The position numbers were made by a program, and so were the translations under genes. The notes under the pieces are model-generated. The model made no database searches, was not told the origin of the DNA, and saw nothing but the letters and a program-made list of their open reading frames with translations. From Micavibrio sp. UBA2020 (lineage in GTDB: Bacteria > Pseudomonadota > Alphaproteobacteria > Micavibrionales > UBA2020): a stretch of 7,010 nt of DNA. Location: NCBI GenBank assembly GCA_002334985.1, contig DDBY01000041.1, forward strand, positions 12,688 through 19,697. The letters run 5' to 3'. This document shows, piece by piece, positions 1-6,380 of this stretch. The number at the start of each line of letters is the position of its first letter. Position 1 is the first letter of the stretch.

Positions 1-2682
1 AGCGACCTCGATATGAGCGGTCTCAAAGTCACTGCAATTTCGACCAACAGCCAAGGCCAGTCCGAAAGCGTTTCCGCAAATGCGAATATTTTCGTGGACG
101 CGGTTGCCGACAAGCCGAACCTGACGGCCGACGACGCTTCGGGTAACGAAGACACGCAAATCGCGCTGAACATCGCAACGTCCGTCAAAGACACCGACGG
201 CAGCGAGAAAATCGACAGCGTTGTTATCAAAGGTCTGCCGGACGGCTTCACGCTGACGGCGGGCACCAAGCTTGCGAATGGCGACTGGAGCCTTACGGAA
301 GGCCAGCTGGCAGGGCTGAAAATCAACCCGCCCGCAAACTGGTCCGGTACATTCACGCTGCAAGTTATCTCGACCGCGAAAGAGCAAGTCACGCTGACCA
401 CGCCGGGCAATAACGAGCAAACGTTGTCCGACAACACCGCCACGAGCACGACAGTCCTGAGCGTTAGCATCAAAGGCGTGGCCGATGCGCCGACGCTGGA
501 TGTCAAAGACGTCTGGGTGAAGGAAGATGCGGCGGGTGCGCAGCTGAAAATCGATGCGAAACTGACCGACCCCAGCGAAACGCTGACGGTAAAAATCGAA
601 AACATCGACCCCAGCTGGACGATTACGAACCTTGCGGGCGGTACTTATAACGCGGCCACCAAAACGTGGTCTATCACGCTGGCGCCGGGCGCAAACTTCT
701 CCGGCGGCCCGACGTTCAAGGCACCTGCCAACAGCGACCTCGACATGACCGGGCTGAAAGTCACCGCGACCTCTACGGATGGTACGGATACCGCTTCTGT
801 GACCAAAGACGCGAATATCTTCGTCGATGCGGTTGCCGATGCGCCGAACCTGACCACCAGCAACGCTGGCGGTGATGAAGGTGCGGCGATTGCGCTCAAT
901 ATCGCAACCTCCGTCAACGACAACGACGGCAGCGAAAAAATCGACAGCGTGGTCATCAGCGGCGTTCCCGCGAACTACAGCCTTTCTGCCGGTACCAAAC
1001 AGGCGGATGGCAGCTGGAAACTGACGTCTGACCAGTTGAACGGTCTGAAGCTTATCACTACCCCGGGCGGCTCGCTCAACTTCACGCTGACCGTGACATC
1101 CACCGCGAAAGAACAAGTCGCGGCGGGCAATCCGGCCAATGCTGAAAACGACTTCACCGACAACACGGCAACGGCGACCAAAACCATCAAGGTCACGCTG
1201 GATCCGCTGGCGGATACGCCGAACCTGAAAGTCACTGACGTCTGGACGAAGGAAGATTCTTCGGGCGTTGCGCTCAAAATCGAAACCTCGCCCAACAGCG
1301 CGAGCGAAACCCTGACGATTAAAGTCACGGGCATCGATACGGCGGCGGGCTGGACGATTACCAACCTCAACGGCGGTACCTACGATGCGGCGACCAAAAC
1401 CTGGTCGATTACGCTGGCGCCGGGCGCATCCTTCAACGGCGGCCCCACGCTGAAACCGCCTGCGGACAGCGATGCCGACCTGACCGGCATTAGCGTGAAC
1501 GTCACCGCAACGCAGACCAACGGCTCCACGGCCAGCGCCAATGCGACGACCAACGTTTATGTCGATGCGGTTGCCGATGCACCGAACCTGTCCGCGTCTG
1601 CGGGTACGGGTAACGAAGGCACGGCGATTGCGCTGAACATCGCAACGTCTGTCAAAGACAACGATGGCAGCGAAAAAATCGACAGCGTTATCATCAAGGG
1701 CGTACCGTCCGGCTATACGCTGTCTGCGGGTACCAAGCTTGCAAACGGTGACTGGTCGCTGACGTCCGACCAACTGAACGGTCTGAAAATCAACACGGTC
1801 AAAGGCGGCAGCCTCGATTTCACCCTGACGGTCGTTTCGACCTCCAAGGAGCAAGTCGCGGCGGGCAACCCGGCCAATGCCGAAAACGATTTCACCGACA
1901 ACACCGCCACGACCACGACGACGGTCAAGGTGAAGCTGGATCCGCTGGCGGATGCGCCGAACCTGAAAGTCACCGACGTCTGGACGAAGGAAGATTCTTC
2001 GGGCGTTGCGCTGAAAATCGAAACCTCGCCCAACCACCCGACGGAAACGCTGAAAATCACCGTCACGGGTATCGATACGGCGGCGGGCTGGACGATTACC
2101 AACCTCAACGGCGGCACTTACGATGCGGCGACCAAAACCTGGTCGATTACGCTGGCGCCGGGTGCATCCTTCAACGGCGGCCCCACGCTGAAACCGCCTG
2201 CTGACAGCGATGGCGACCTGACCGGTCTTTCGGTCAAAGTCACCGCGACCCAGACCAACGGCACGACGGCTGAATCGAACGCGACGACCAATGTTTACGT
2301 CGATGCGGTTGCCGATGCGCCGAACCTGTCTGCCTCTGCCGGTACGGCCGAAGAGGGGCATCAGGTTGCGCTCAACATCGCCACCTCCGTCAAAGATACC
2401 GACGGCAGCGAAAAAATCGACAGCGTCATCATCAAGGGCGTGCCGTCGAACTACAGCCTGTCTGCAGGTACCAAGCTTGCAAACGGTGACTGGTCGCTGA
2501 CGACGGACCAGCTGAACGGTCTGAAAATCAACACGGTCAAAGGCGGCAGCCTCGACTTCACCCTGACGATTGTTTCGACGTCGAAAGAGCAAGTCACGCT
2601 GTCCACGCCGGGCAACAACGAACAAACGCTGTCCGACAACACCGCCACGACCACAACGACGGTTAAAGTGAAGCTGACGCCG
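1..2682 (+). repeat. Tandem array of alternating A and B extender domains in the adhesin
   Basis: Unit boundaries read from the translation: A0 tail 1-102, B1 103-477, A1 478-831, B2 832-1206, A2 1207-1569, B3 1570-1944, A3 1945-2307, B4 2308-2682. All four B units are exactly 375 bp; A units are 354, 363 and 363 bp. Most B units start V-A-D-A-P-N-L (B1 has K for the second A) and carry a D-x-D-G-S-E-K-I-D-S motif of the kind that binds calcium between Ig/cadherin-like domains. A units contain W-T-I-T-N-L followed by T-K-T-W-S-I-T-L-A-P-G-A and end in N-V-Y-V-D-A or N-I-F-V-D-A. A2 and A3 are nearly identical in DNA over long stretches, so duplication is recent or the copies are being homogenised. 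The fold is inferred: a stiff Ca2+-dependent beta-sandwich stalk. Confidence 0.9.
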
Positions 2683-4905
2683 GACTCCGTGCCGACGATT
2701 GCAACGCCGGATACCAAAGTTGTCGATGAAACCGACCTGCCGGGCGGCAACGTCTCGACCAGCGGCAAGGTGAACGTCAACTTCTATGACGATGCCCCGG
2801 GCACCATCAAGCTGACGGGCGGTTTCTCCGCCAACGGCTCTGTTGCCGGCACGAAGCTGACGTCTGAAGGCCACGAAGTGACCACGCAGCAAGTCGGCAA
2901 CGTCATCACCGGTTATGCGAACGGCAAACAGGTGTTCACGCTGACACTGCAGAACGATGGCAACTACACCTTCCGTCTCATCGGCACGCTGGACCACAAA
3001 GACACGGCAAACCACAACGATGTCATTAACCTGAACTTTGCGGTTCTGGCGACGGACAGCGATGGCGACACCGCGACGACCAACATCGTCATCAAGGTCT
3101 ATGACGACGGTCCGAAAGCGAACAACGACGTCAATACCTATGACGTCACGCAGGGCGGCACGTCGGGCAACGTCATCACCGGCGAAAACGGCGGTGCGGG
3201 CGCGGCTGACCAGCTGAGCCAGGACGATACGAACACCATCGTCAAAATCAGCTACGGCGGCACCACGATTAACGTACCCGCCGGCGGCTTTGCGGAGATT
3301 GAGGGCAACTACGGCAAGCTTAAAATCTTCTCTGACGGCTCGTATGAATACACGCTCAACCGCGAAACCGAAGGCGCGTCGGATGAATTCCGCTACACGC
3401 TGAAAGACGGCGACGGCGATACCAGCACGGCCCTGTTGCAGCTGAAAGGCTACGACCCCGTCCTTATCGTCGGTGAAAACGTGGATGACAAAGGCACCTC
3501 GACCACGCCGTACGAAGTGGGCGACGGCAGCGGCGTCATCACCGGCGGCAAAGCGGGTGACATCCTCGTCGGCGACGTCGGCGGCGGTAAATCCACGCCG
3601 GTTGATAAGGACTACAACGTTGTTCTTATCCTCGACATCAGCGGTTCCATGGGCAGCCGCACCAGCACCAGCAGCAAATACTACAAACTGATTAAAGCTG
3701 TTGAAAATCTGCTGGGCGACCTGCACGCGTATCAGGGCGGTGAAGTGAAAGTTCACATCATCCCGTTCGAAAGCTACGCGCACCCGGGTGCGACCTTCGA
3801 TGTGTCCACGCCTGCGGGTGTCAGCGCGGCTATCTCGTTCCTCTATAACATGAGCAACGCGGGCGGCTACACCAACTACGAAGACCCGATGCAGGATGCG
3901 ATTGCATGGCTTAACAGCGCTGCCCCGATTGACGGCGCGGACAGCTATACCTACTTCGTATCCGATGGCGAGCCGAACCGCTACATGGACGGCAACGTTA
4001 TCAAAACGGGTAGCGAAACCGAATCCATGAACCAAATCCGCGGCACTGACGGCACCAGCGAAATCGATGCGCTGCAAAACCTCAGCACTGTCATCGGCGT
4101 TGGTATCGACATCGGCAGCAAAATCGCCAACATTGATGAAATCGCCTCCAACGGTGATGCCATCAACGTGAAAAACCCGGATGACCTGAGCGCGGCTCTG
4201 TCTGGCGCAAGCCCGCTGAACCAGCTCGAAGGCGTCGGTAGCGACCATCTGGTCGGCGGCGACGGCAACGATATGATTTTCGGTGACGCGCTGTTCACGG
4301 ATGACCTTGCGACGGCCCACGGCCTGGGCACGGCACCGGGCGCTGGCTGGGAAGTCTTCGCGAAGCTTGAAGCAGGCCAAAGCACGGTTGACCCGGGCTG
4401 GACGCGTGCGGATACGATGGAATACATCCGCGACAACTACCTCACGCTGGGGCAGGAATCGGTTGGTACCGGCAGTGGCCGCGCAGGCGGTGCTGATACC
4501 CTCACGGGCGGCAACGGTAACGACATCCTCATCGGTCAGGAGGGTAACGATACCCTCGACGGCGGTGCGGGCGATGACATCCTCTGGGGTGGCTCGGGCA
4601 ATGACGTTATCTGGGGCGGCACGGGGGCGGATACGTTCCTGTTTACCTCCGACAACCATGGCGTTGATACCATCAAGGACTTCAGCCTTGCAGAAGGCGA
4701 TGTTCTGGATATCAGCAACATCCTCACGGGCTTCGACCCGCTGACGGACAGCCTGTCTGATTATGTGAATGTCAGCCAATCCGGCGGCAACACCATCGTT
4801 CAGGTCGATGCAACCGGCAGCGGCCATTTCCAGACCATCGCGGTTCTGGAGGGGGTTTCTGTCGATCTCAACGCCCTCACGACCAACGGCAATTTGATTG
4901 CCTAG
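1..4905 (+). CDS. Giant RTX/VWA repeat adhesin secreted by type I secretion (3' part; 5' end outside window)
   Basis: Likely a cell-surface adhesin for attachment and biofilm formation, exported C-terminus first by the T1SS encoded next to it. The frame is open from base 1. The ATG at 13 is not a real start: the surrounding S-D-L-D-M recurs inside a later repeat (near 733-747), so the gene continues upstream. The 1,634 visible residues give, in order: alternating A/B extender repeats (residues 1-894), a T1SS-143-like domain (895-1038), a VCBS/cadherin-like domain (1039-1150), an orphan RTX-like turn (about 1182-1194), a VWA domain (about 1204-1400), two RTX blocks (1413-1429 and 1496-1547) and a C-terminal secretion domain. 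No cysteine is visible, as is common in T1SS substrates. The stop is TAG at 4903-4905. The N-terminus, where a retention module such as that of LapA would lie, is not in the window. The class is confident; the ligand is unknown. Confidence 0.93.
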   Translation, partial: SDLDMSGLKVTAISTNSQGQSESVSANANIFVDAVADKPNLTADDASGNEDTQIALNIATSVKDTDGSEKIDSVVIKGLPDGFTLTAGTKLANGDWSLTEGQLAGLKINPPANWSGTFTLQVISTAKEQVTLTTPGNNEQTLSDNTATSTTVLSVSIKGVADAPTLDVKDVWVKEDAAGAQLKIDAKLTDPSETLTVKIENIDPSWTITNLAGGTYNAATKTWSITLAPGANFSGGPTFKAPANSDLDMTGLKVTATSTDGTDTASVTKDANIFVDAVADAPNLTTSNAGGDEGAAIALNIATSVNDNDGSEKIDSVVISGVPANYSLSAGTKQADGSWKLTSDQLNGLKLITTPGGSLNFTLTVTSTAKEQVAAGNPANAENDFTDNTATATKTIKVTLDPLADTPNLKVTDVWTKEDSSGVALKIETSPNSASETLTIKVTGIDTAAGWTITNLNGGTYDAATKTWSITLAPGASFNGGPTLKPPADSDADLTGISVNVTATQTNGSTASANATTNVYVDAVADAPNLSASAGTGNEGTAIALNIATSVKDNDGSEKIDSVIIKGVPSGYTLSAGTKLANGDWSLTSDQLNGLKINTVKGGSLDFTLTVVSTSKEQVAAGNPANAENDFTDNTATTTTTVKVKLDPLADAPNLKVTDVWTKEDSSGVALKIETSPNHPTETLKITVTGIDTAAGWTITNLNGGTYDAATKTWSITLAPGASFNGGPTLKPPADSDGDLTGLSVKVTATQTNGTTAESNATTNVYVDAVADAPNLSASAGTAEEGHQVALNIATSVKDTDGSEKIDSVIIKGVPSNYSLSAGTKLANGDWSLTTDQLNGLKINTVKGGSLDFTLTIVSTSKEQVTLSTPGNNEQTLSDNTATTTTTVKVKLTPDSVPTIATPDTKVVDETDLPGGNVSTSGKVNVNFYDDAPGTIKLTGGFSANGSVAGTKLTSEGHEVTTQQVGNVITGYANGKQVFTLTLQNDGNYTFRLIGTLDHKDTANHNDVINLNFAVLATDSDGDTATTNIVIKVYDDGPKANNDVNTYDVTQGGTSGNVITGENGGAGAADQLSQDDTNTIVKISYGGTTINVPAGGFAEIEGNYGKLKIFSDGSYEYTLNRETEGASDEFRYTLKDGDGDTSTALLQLKGYDPVLIVGENVDDKGTSTTPYEVGDGSGVITGGKAGDILVGDVGGGKSTPVDKDYNVVLILDISGSMGSRTSTSSKYYKLIKAVENLLGDLHAYQGGEVKVHIIPFESYAHPGATFDVSTPAGVSAAISFLYNMSNAGGYTNYEDPMQDAIAWLNSAAPIDGADSYTYFVSDGEPNRYMDGNVIKTGSETESMNQIRGTDGTSEIDALQNLSTVIGVGIDIGSKIANIDEIASNGDAINVKNPDDLSAALSGASPLNQLEGVGSDHLVGGDGNDMIFGDALFTDDLATAHGLGTAPGAGWEVFAKLEAGQSTVDPGWTRADTMEYIRDNYLTLGQESVGTGSGRAGGADTLTGGNGNDILIGQEGNDTLDGGAGDDILWGGSGNDVIWGGTGADTFLFTSDNHGVDTIKDFSLAEGDVLDISNILTGFDPLTDSLSDYVNVSQSGGNTIVQVDATGSGHFQTIAVLEGVSVDLNALTTNGNLIA
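2683..3114 (+). other. T1SS-143-like repeat domain of the adhesin
   Basis: A single domain that breaks the A/B array. It starts D-S-V-P-T-I and has V-V-D-E-T-D-L-P-G-G, typical of the T1SS-143 repeat found in large RTX adhesins. It ends with A-T-D-S-D-G-D-T-A and K-V-Y-D-D-G-P. The closing D-D-G-P is the usual junction to the next domain in this family. It is probably another beta-sandwich extender. The family assignment is from motif memory, not a profile search. Confidence 0.65.
3115..3450 (+). other. VCBS/cadherin-like domain of the adhesin
   Basis: Starts K-A-N-N-D-V-N-T-Y-D-V, then shows G-N-Y-G-K-L-K-I-F-S-D-G-S-Y-E-Y-T-L-N and later F-R-Y-T-L-K-D-G-D-G-D-T-S-T-A. The pattern 'G.L.I..DGSY.YT.N' followed by 'F.YTL.D.DGDTSTA' is typical of VCBS/Cadherin-like modules in bacterial surface proteins. 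It links the stalk to the VWA and RTX head. An RTX-like G-G-K-A-G-D-I-L-V-G-D stretch follows at 3544-3576, ahead of the VWA domain. Confidence 0.65.
3610..4200 (+). other. von Willebrand factor A domain with intact MIDAS, inside the adhesin
   Basis: The hydrophobic strand V-V-L-I-L runs into D-I-S-G-S-M (Asp at 3634, Ser at 3640 and 3646), the D-x-S-x-S part of the metal-ion-dependent adhesion site. The MIDAS threonine is probably in G-Y-T-N-Y-E-D (Thr codon 3871) and the second aspartate in F-V-S-D-G-E-P (Asp codon 3964). The domain closes near N-P-D-D-L-S-A-A-L. All metal ligands are present, so ligand or partner binding through a divalent cation is plausible. VWA domains just ahead of the RTX repeats are an established arrangement in LapA-like adhesins. 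Confidence 0.88.
4237..4641 (+). other. Split RTX calcium-binding nonapeptide region of the adhesin
   Basis: Block 1 (4237-4287) reads G-S-D-H-L-V-G-G-D-G-N-D-M-I-F-G-D. Block 2 (4486-4641) holds a partial turn plus five consecutive nonapeptides of the G-G-x-G-x-D-x-L-x type starting at 4507, 4534, 4561, 4588 and 4615. Between them lies a non-repeat linker of about 66 residues with G-W-E-V-F, R-A-D-T-M-E-Y-I-R-D-N-Y and G-Q-E; similar linkers occur in Vibrio/LapA-type proteins. These turns bind Ca2+ outside the cell and form a beta-roll that folds and pulls the chain after export. Confidence 0.9.
4642..4902 (+). other. C-terminal type I secretion signal (VCA0849-type) of the adhesin
   Basis: After the last RTX turn the chain reads G-V-D-T-I-K-D-F-S-L-A-E-G-D-V-L-D-I-S, then N-T-I-V-Q-V-D-A-T-G, then F-Q-T-I-A-V-L-E-G-V and V-D-L-N-A-L-T-T-N-G-N-L. 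This is the conserved end of T1SS substrates of the VC_A0849 subclass and is where the ABC transporter is expected to recognise the substrate. It is uncleaved and ends two residues after the last hydrophobic residues, as usual. Confidence 0.85.
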
Positions 4906-4910
4906 GACAT

Positions 4911-4916
4911 TATAAT
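4911..4916 (+). promoter_or_regulatory. Candidate -10 box (TATAAT) ahead of the channel gene
   Basis: A perfect TATAAT lies five bases after the adhesin stop codon. Transcription would start near 4922-4924, just before the inverted repeat, giving the channel mRNA a leader of roughly 95 bases. There is no convincing -35: TTGATT at 4895-4900 is only 10 bases upstream, too close for a sigma-70 pair, and no extended -10 TG precedes the box. It may be chance in an AT-richer spacer. Confidence 0.3.
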
Positions 4917-4925
4917 GTTGTAAGC

Positions 4926-4958
4926 ATGGGGCTGCGGTTTTCAATCCCGCAGCCCCAT
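4926..4958 (+). terminator. Perfect 12-bp stem-loop between adhesin and channel genes (terminator or processing hairpin)
   Basis: Arms 4926-4937 and 4947-4958 are perfectly complementary, GC-rich, with a 9-base loop (4938-4946). The bases after the stem (ttgctatgaaaat) hold no T-run, so it is not a classical intrinsic terminator. It could be a weak terminator giving partial read-through, or an mRNA 3'-end stabiliser that uncouples adhesin and transporter levels. Position, 20 bases after the stop codon, is what is expected for a transcript-end element. Confidence 0.6.
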
Positions 4959-5005
4959 TGCTATGAAAATCTGGCATATCTAAAGAATTCTAAAGACGGA
5001 AAAAT

Positions 5006-5010
5006 AAAGG
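5006..5010 (+). promoter_or_regulatory. Shine-Dalgarno site of the TolC-family gene
   Basis: AAAGG within ATAAAGG sits 7 bases before the ATG at 5018. It supports that start, which also places a good signal peptide at the N-terminus. The region 4961-5017 is otherwise AT-rich spacer. Confidence 0.6.
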
Positions 5011-5017
5011 CTCTGAA

Positions 5018-6346
5018 ATGAAAAACAAATTCGCTTTGTTCTGCGCGGTGTCGATGCTCAGCCTGTCTCTCGTGACCAGCGCTTTCGCATCCGGTGAAGA
5101 TAACAATCTGACGCTGCAGGACGCGGTGACCAAAGGTATCCTGACCAACCCGTTCTACGGCGTTGTTGCAAATGATAGCCTGGCCACGCGTGAAGAACTG
5201 TCGCAGGCAAAAGCGCAGTGGATGCCTTCCGTCGATTTCCTCGGTGAAACCGGCTACGAACGTACCGATACACCGACCATTGAAGATGAAAGCCTGTGGC
5301 GCAACCGCGCGTCGCTGACGCTGACGCAGCTGCTGTTCGACGGCAACGGCGTGAACAGCGAAATCAAGCGCCAGAAAGCGCGCGTTGAATCGACCGCGAA
5401 CCGCGTCGGTGAAGTTGCCGAATTCGTCGGCCTTGATATCGTCGAAGCTTATCTTGAAGTTCTGCGCCAGCGCGACCTGCTCGCGATTGCGCGTGCAAAC
5501 GTTGAAGACCACATCAAAATTCTTGAAACCATTCGCACGGGTGCGGCTGCCGGTACGGTAACCGAAGGTGACGTGTCGCAAGCGCTTGCACGTCAGGCGC
5601 AGGCGCGCGCGACGGCGACTTCGACCGAACAGGCACTGCGCGAAGCGGAAGCCCTGTTCATTCAGAAAGTCGGCGATACCCCGGGCAGCATGGCTTTCCC
5701 GGACATTCCGCGCGACAAACTGCCGGAATCGGTTGAAGACGCAGTACGCCGCTCTATCACCAACAGCCCGACGCTGGCGATTTTCGAATCCGACATCAAA
5801 GTTGCCGAAGCTGAATTCGAAGGCTCCGGCTCCACGCTCTACCCGAAGGTTGAGCTGCAGGCGAATGCCTCTGTCGGTAACGACCTTGACGGTATCGATG
5901 GCAGCGAAAACCGCCAGTCTTTGCTGGCCGTTATGCGCTGGAACCTGTACCGCGGCGGCGCAGACCAAGCGCGCCAGCGTGAATTCATGTATCGTCATGC
6001 CGTTTCGAAAGAACGTCGTGCCGAAGCATCCCGCGGCGTCGAGAAAAACGTCCGTGACACCTGGGCCGGCATGCTTGCCGCGGCCGAGCGTGCGCAGCAG
6101 TTCCTTGAACAGGCCAATGCAAACGAAAAGGTCGTCGGTGTTTACCTCGACCAGTTCAGCCTTGACCGCCGTACGCTGCTGGACGTTCTTGACTCCCAGA
6201 ACGAACTGTTCGTGTCGCGCTCCAGCCACGTTAACTCGCTTTACACGGAAATGTTCGCCGTGTTCCGTATTCTGGCGCTCGAAGGCCAGCTGCTGAACAC
6301 GCTCGGCGTGCAAAAGCCGCGCGAAGCCAAGGTTGAAATGAAGTAA
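5018..6346 (+). CDS. TolC-family outer-membrane channel protein of the type I secretion system
   Basis: Forms the trimeric outer-membrane and periplasmic tunnel through which the adhesin would leave the cell. The protein is 442 aa, usual for TolC/LapE/AggA-type channels. A signal peptide covers residues 1-24 (K-rich start, hydrophobic core, A-F-A before S25). The family's internal duplication is visible: N-P-F-Y-G-V-V (44-50) and N-S-P-T-L-A-I-F (249-256) each open a half; W-M-P-S-V-D-F and Y-P-K-V-E-L follow; then L-L-F-D-G-N (105-110) and its counterpart N-L-Y-R-G-G-A-D (309-316). Near the end Q-F-S-L-D-R-R-T-L-L-D-V-L-D-S-Q-N-E-L (379-397) is a hallmark of T1SS channels. Long Ala/Glu/Arg/Gln-rich stretches (about 120-215 and 320-425) fit alpha-barrel helices. 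It lies 112 bp after the adhesin and 34 bp before the ABC transporter, so it is probably dedicated to this export system rather than a general TolC. Confidence 0.93.
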   Translation: MKNKFALFCAVSMLSLSLVTSAFASGEDNNLTLQDAVTKGILTNPFYGVVANDSLATREELSQAKAQWMPSVDFLGETGYERTDTPTIEDESLWRNRASLTLTQLLFDGNGVNSEIKRQKARVESTANRVGEVAEFVGLDIVEAYLEVLRQRDLLAIARANVEDHIKILETIRTGAAAGTVTEGDVSQALARQAQARATATSTEQALREAEALFIQKVGDTPGSMAFPDIPRDKLPESVEDAVRRSITNSPTLAIFESDIKVAEAEFEGSGSTLYPKVELQANASVGNDLDGIDGSENRQSLLAVMRWNLYRGGADQARQREFMYRHAVSKERRAEASRGVEKNVRDTWAGMLAAAERAQQFLEQANANEKVVGVYLDQFSLDRRTLLDVLDSQNELFVSRSSHVNSLYTEMFAVFRILALEGQLLNTLGVQKPREAKVEMK

Positions 6347-6363
6347 TCAGCCGCGCCTGTCGC

Positions 6364-6370
6364 GGGGAAG
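6364..6370 (+). promoter_or_regulatory. Shine-Dalgarno site that selects a TTG start for the ABC transporter
   Basis: GGGGAAG lies 10 bases before TTG at 6381. The reading frame opens only after the in-frame TGA at 6339-6341 and has no ATG until 6672, which is inside the conserved domain. The TTG is therefore the best start. A short inverted repeat (6351-6355 with 6361-6365) overlaps the first bases of this site. Confidence 0.55.
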
Positions 6371-6380
6371 CGGGCGCGTC

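Noticed and set aside
13..15. ATG at 13 as the start of the adhesin gene
   Set aside because: No ribosome site precedes it in the 12 visible bases, the frame is open to base 1, and the same S-D-L-D-M sequence occurs inside a later repeat, so it is internal.
103..2682. CRISPR-like or non-coding tandem repeat
   Set aside because: The period is about 375 and 360 bp, in frame, with protein-level conservation and silent differences. These are coding domain repeats, not short repeats with spacers.
645..2780. Several - strand open frames of 100-135 codons opposite the repeat array
   Set aside because: They repeat with the period of the array (for example 975-1370 and 1713-2117 are the reverse of equivalent units), so they are shadows of repeated coding DNA, not separate genes.
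4237..4905. A cytolytic RTX toxin rather than an adhesin
   Set aside because: There are few nonapeptides, no hydrophobic pore-forming segment or acylation region is visible, and the long extender array with VWA and VCA0849-type C-terminus is the adhesin layout. The unseen N-terminus leaves a small doubt.
4961..6313. A 450-codon open frame on the - strand opposite almost the whole channel gene
   Set aside because: It is antisense to a clear TolC-family gene with signal peptide and conserved motifs. Its translation is Arg/Phe/Ala-rich with no recognisable domain, and long antisense frames are expected from the codon bias of GC-rich genes.
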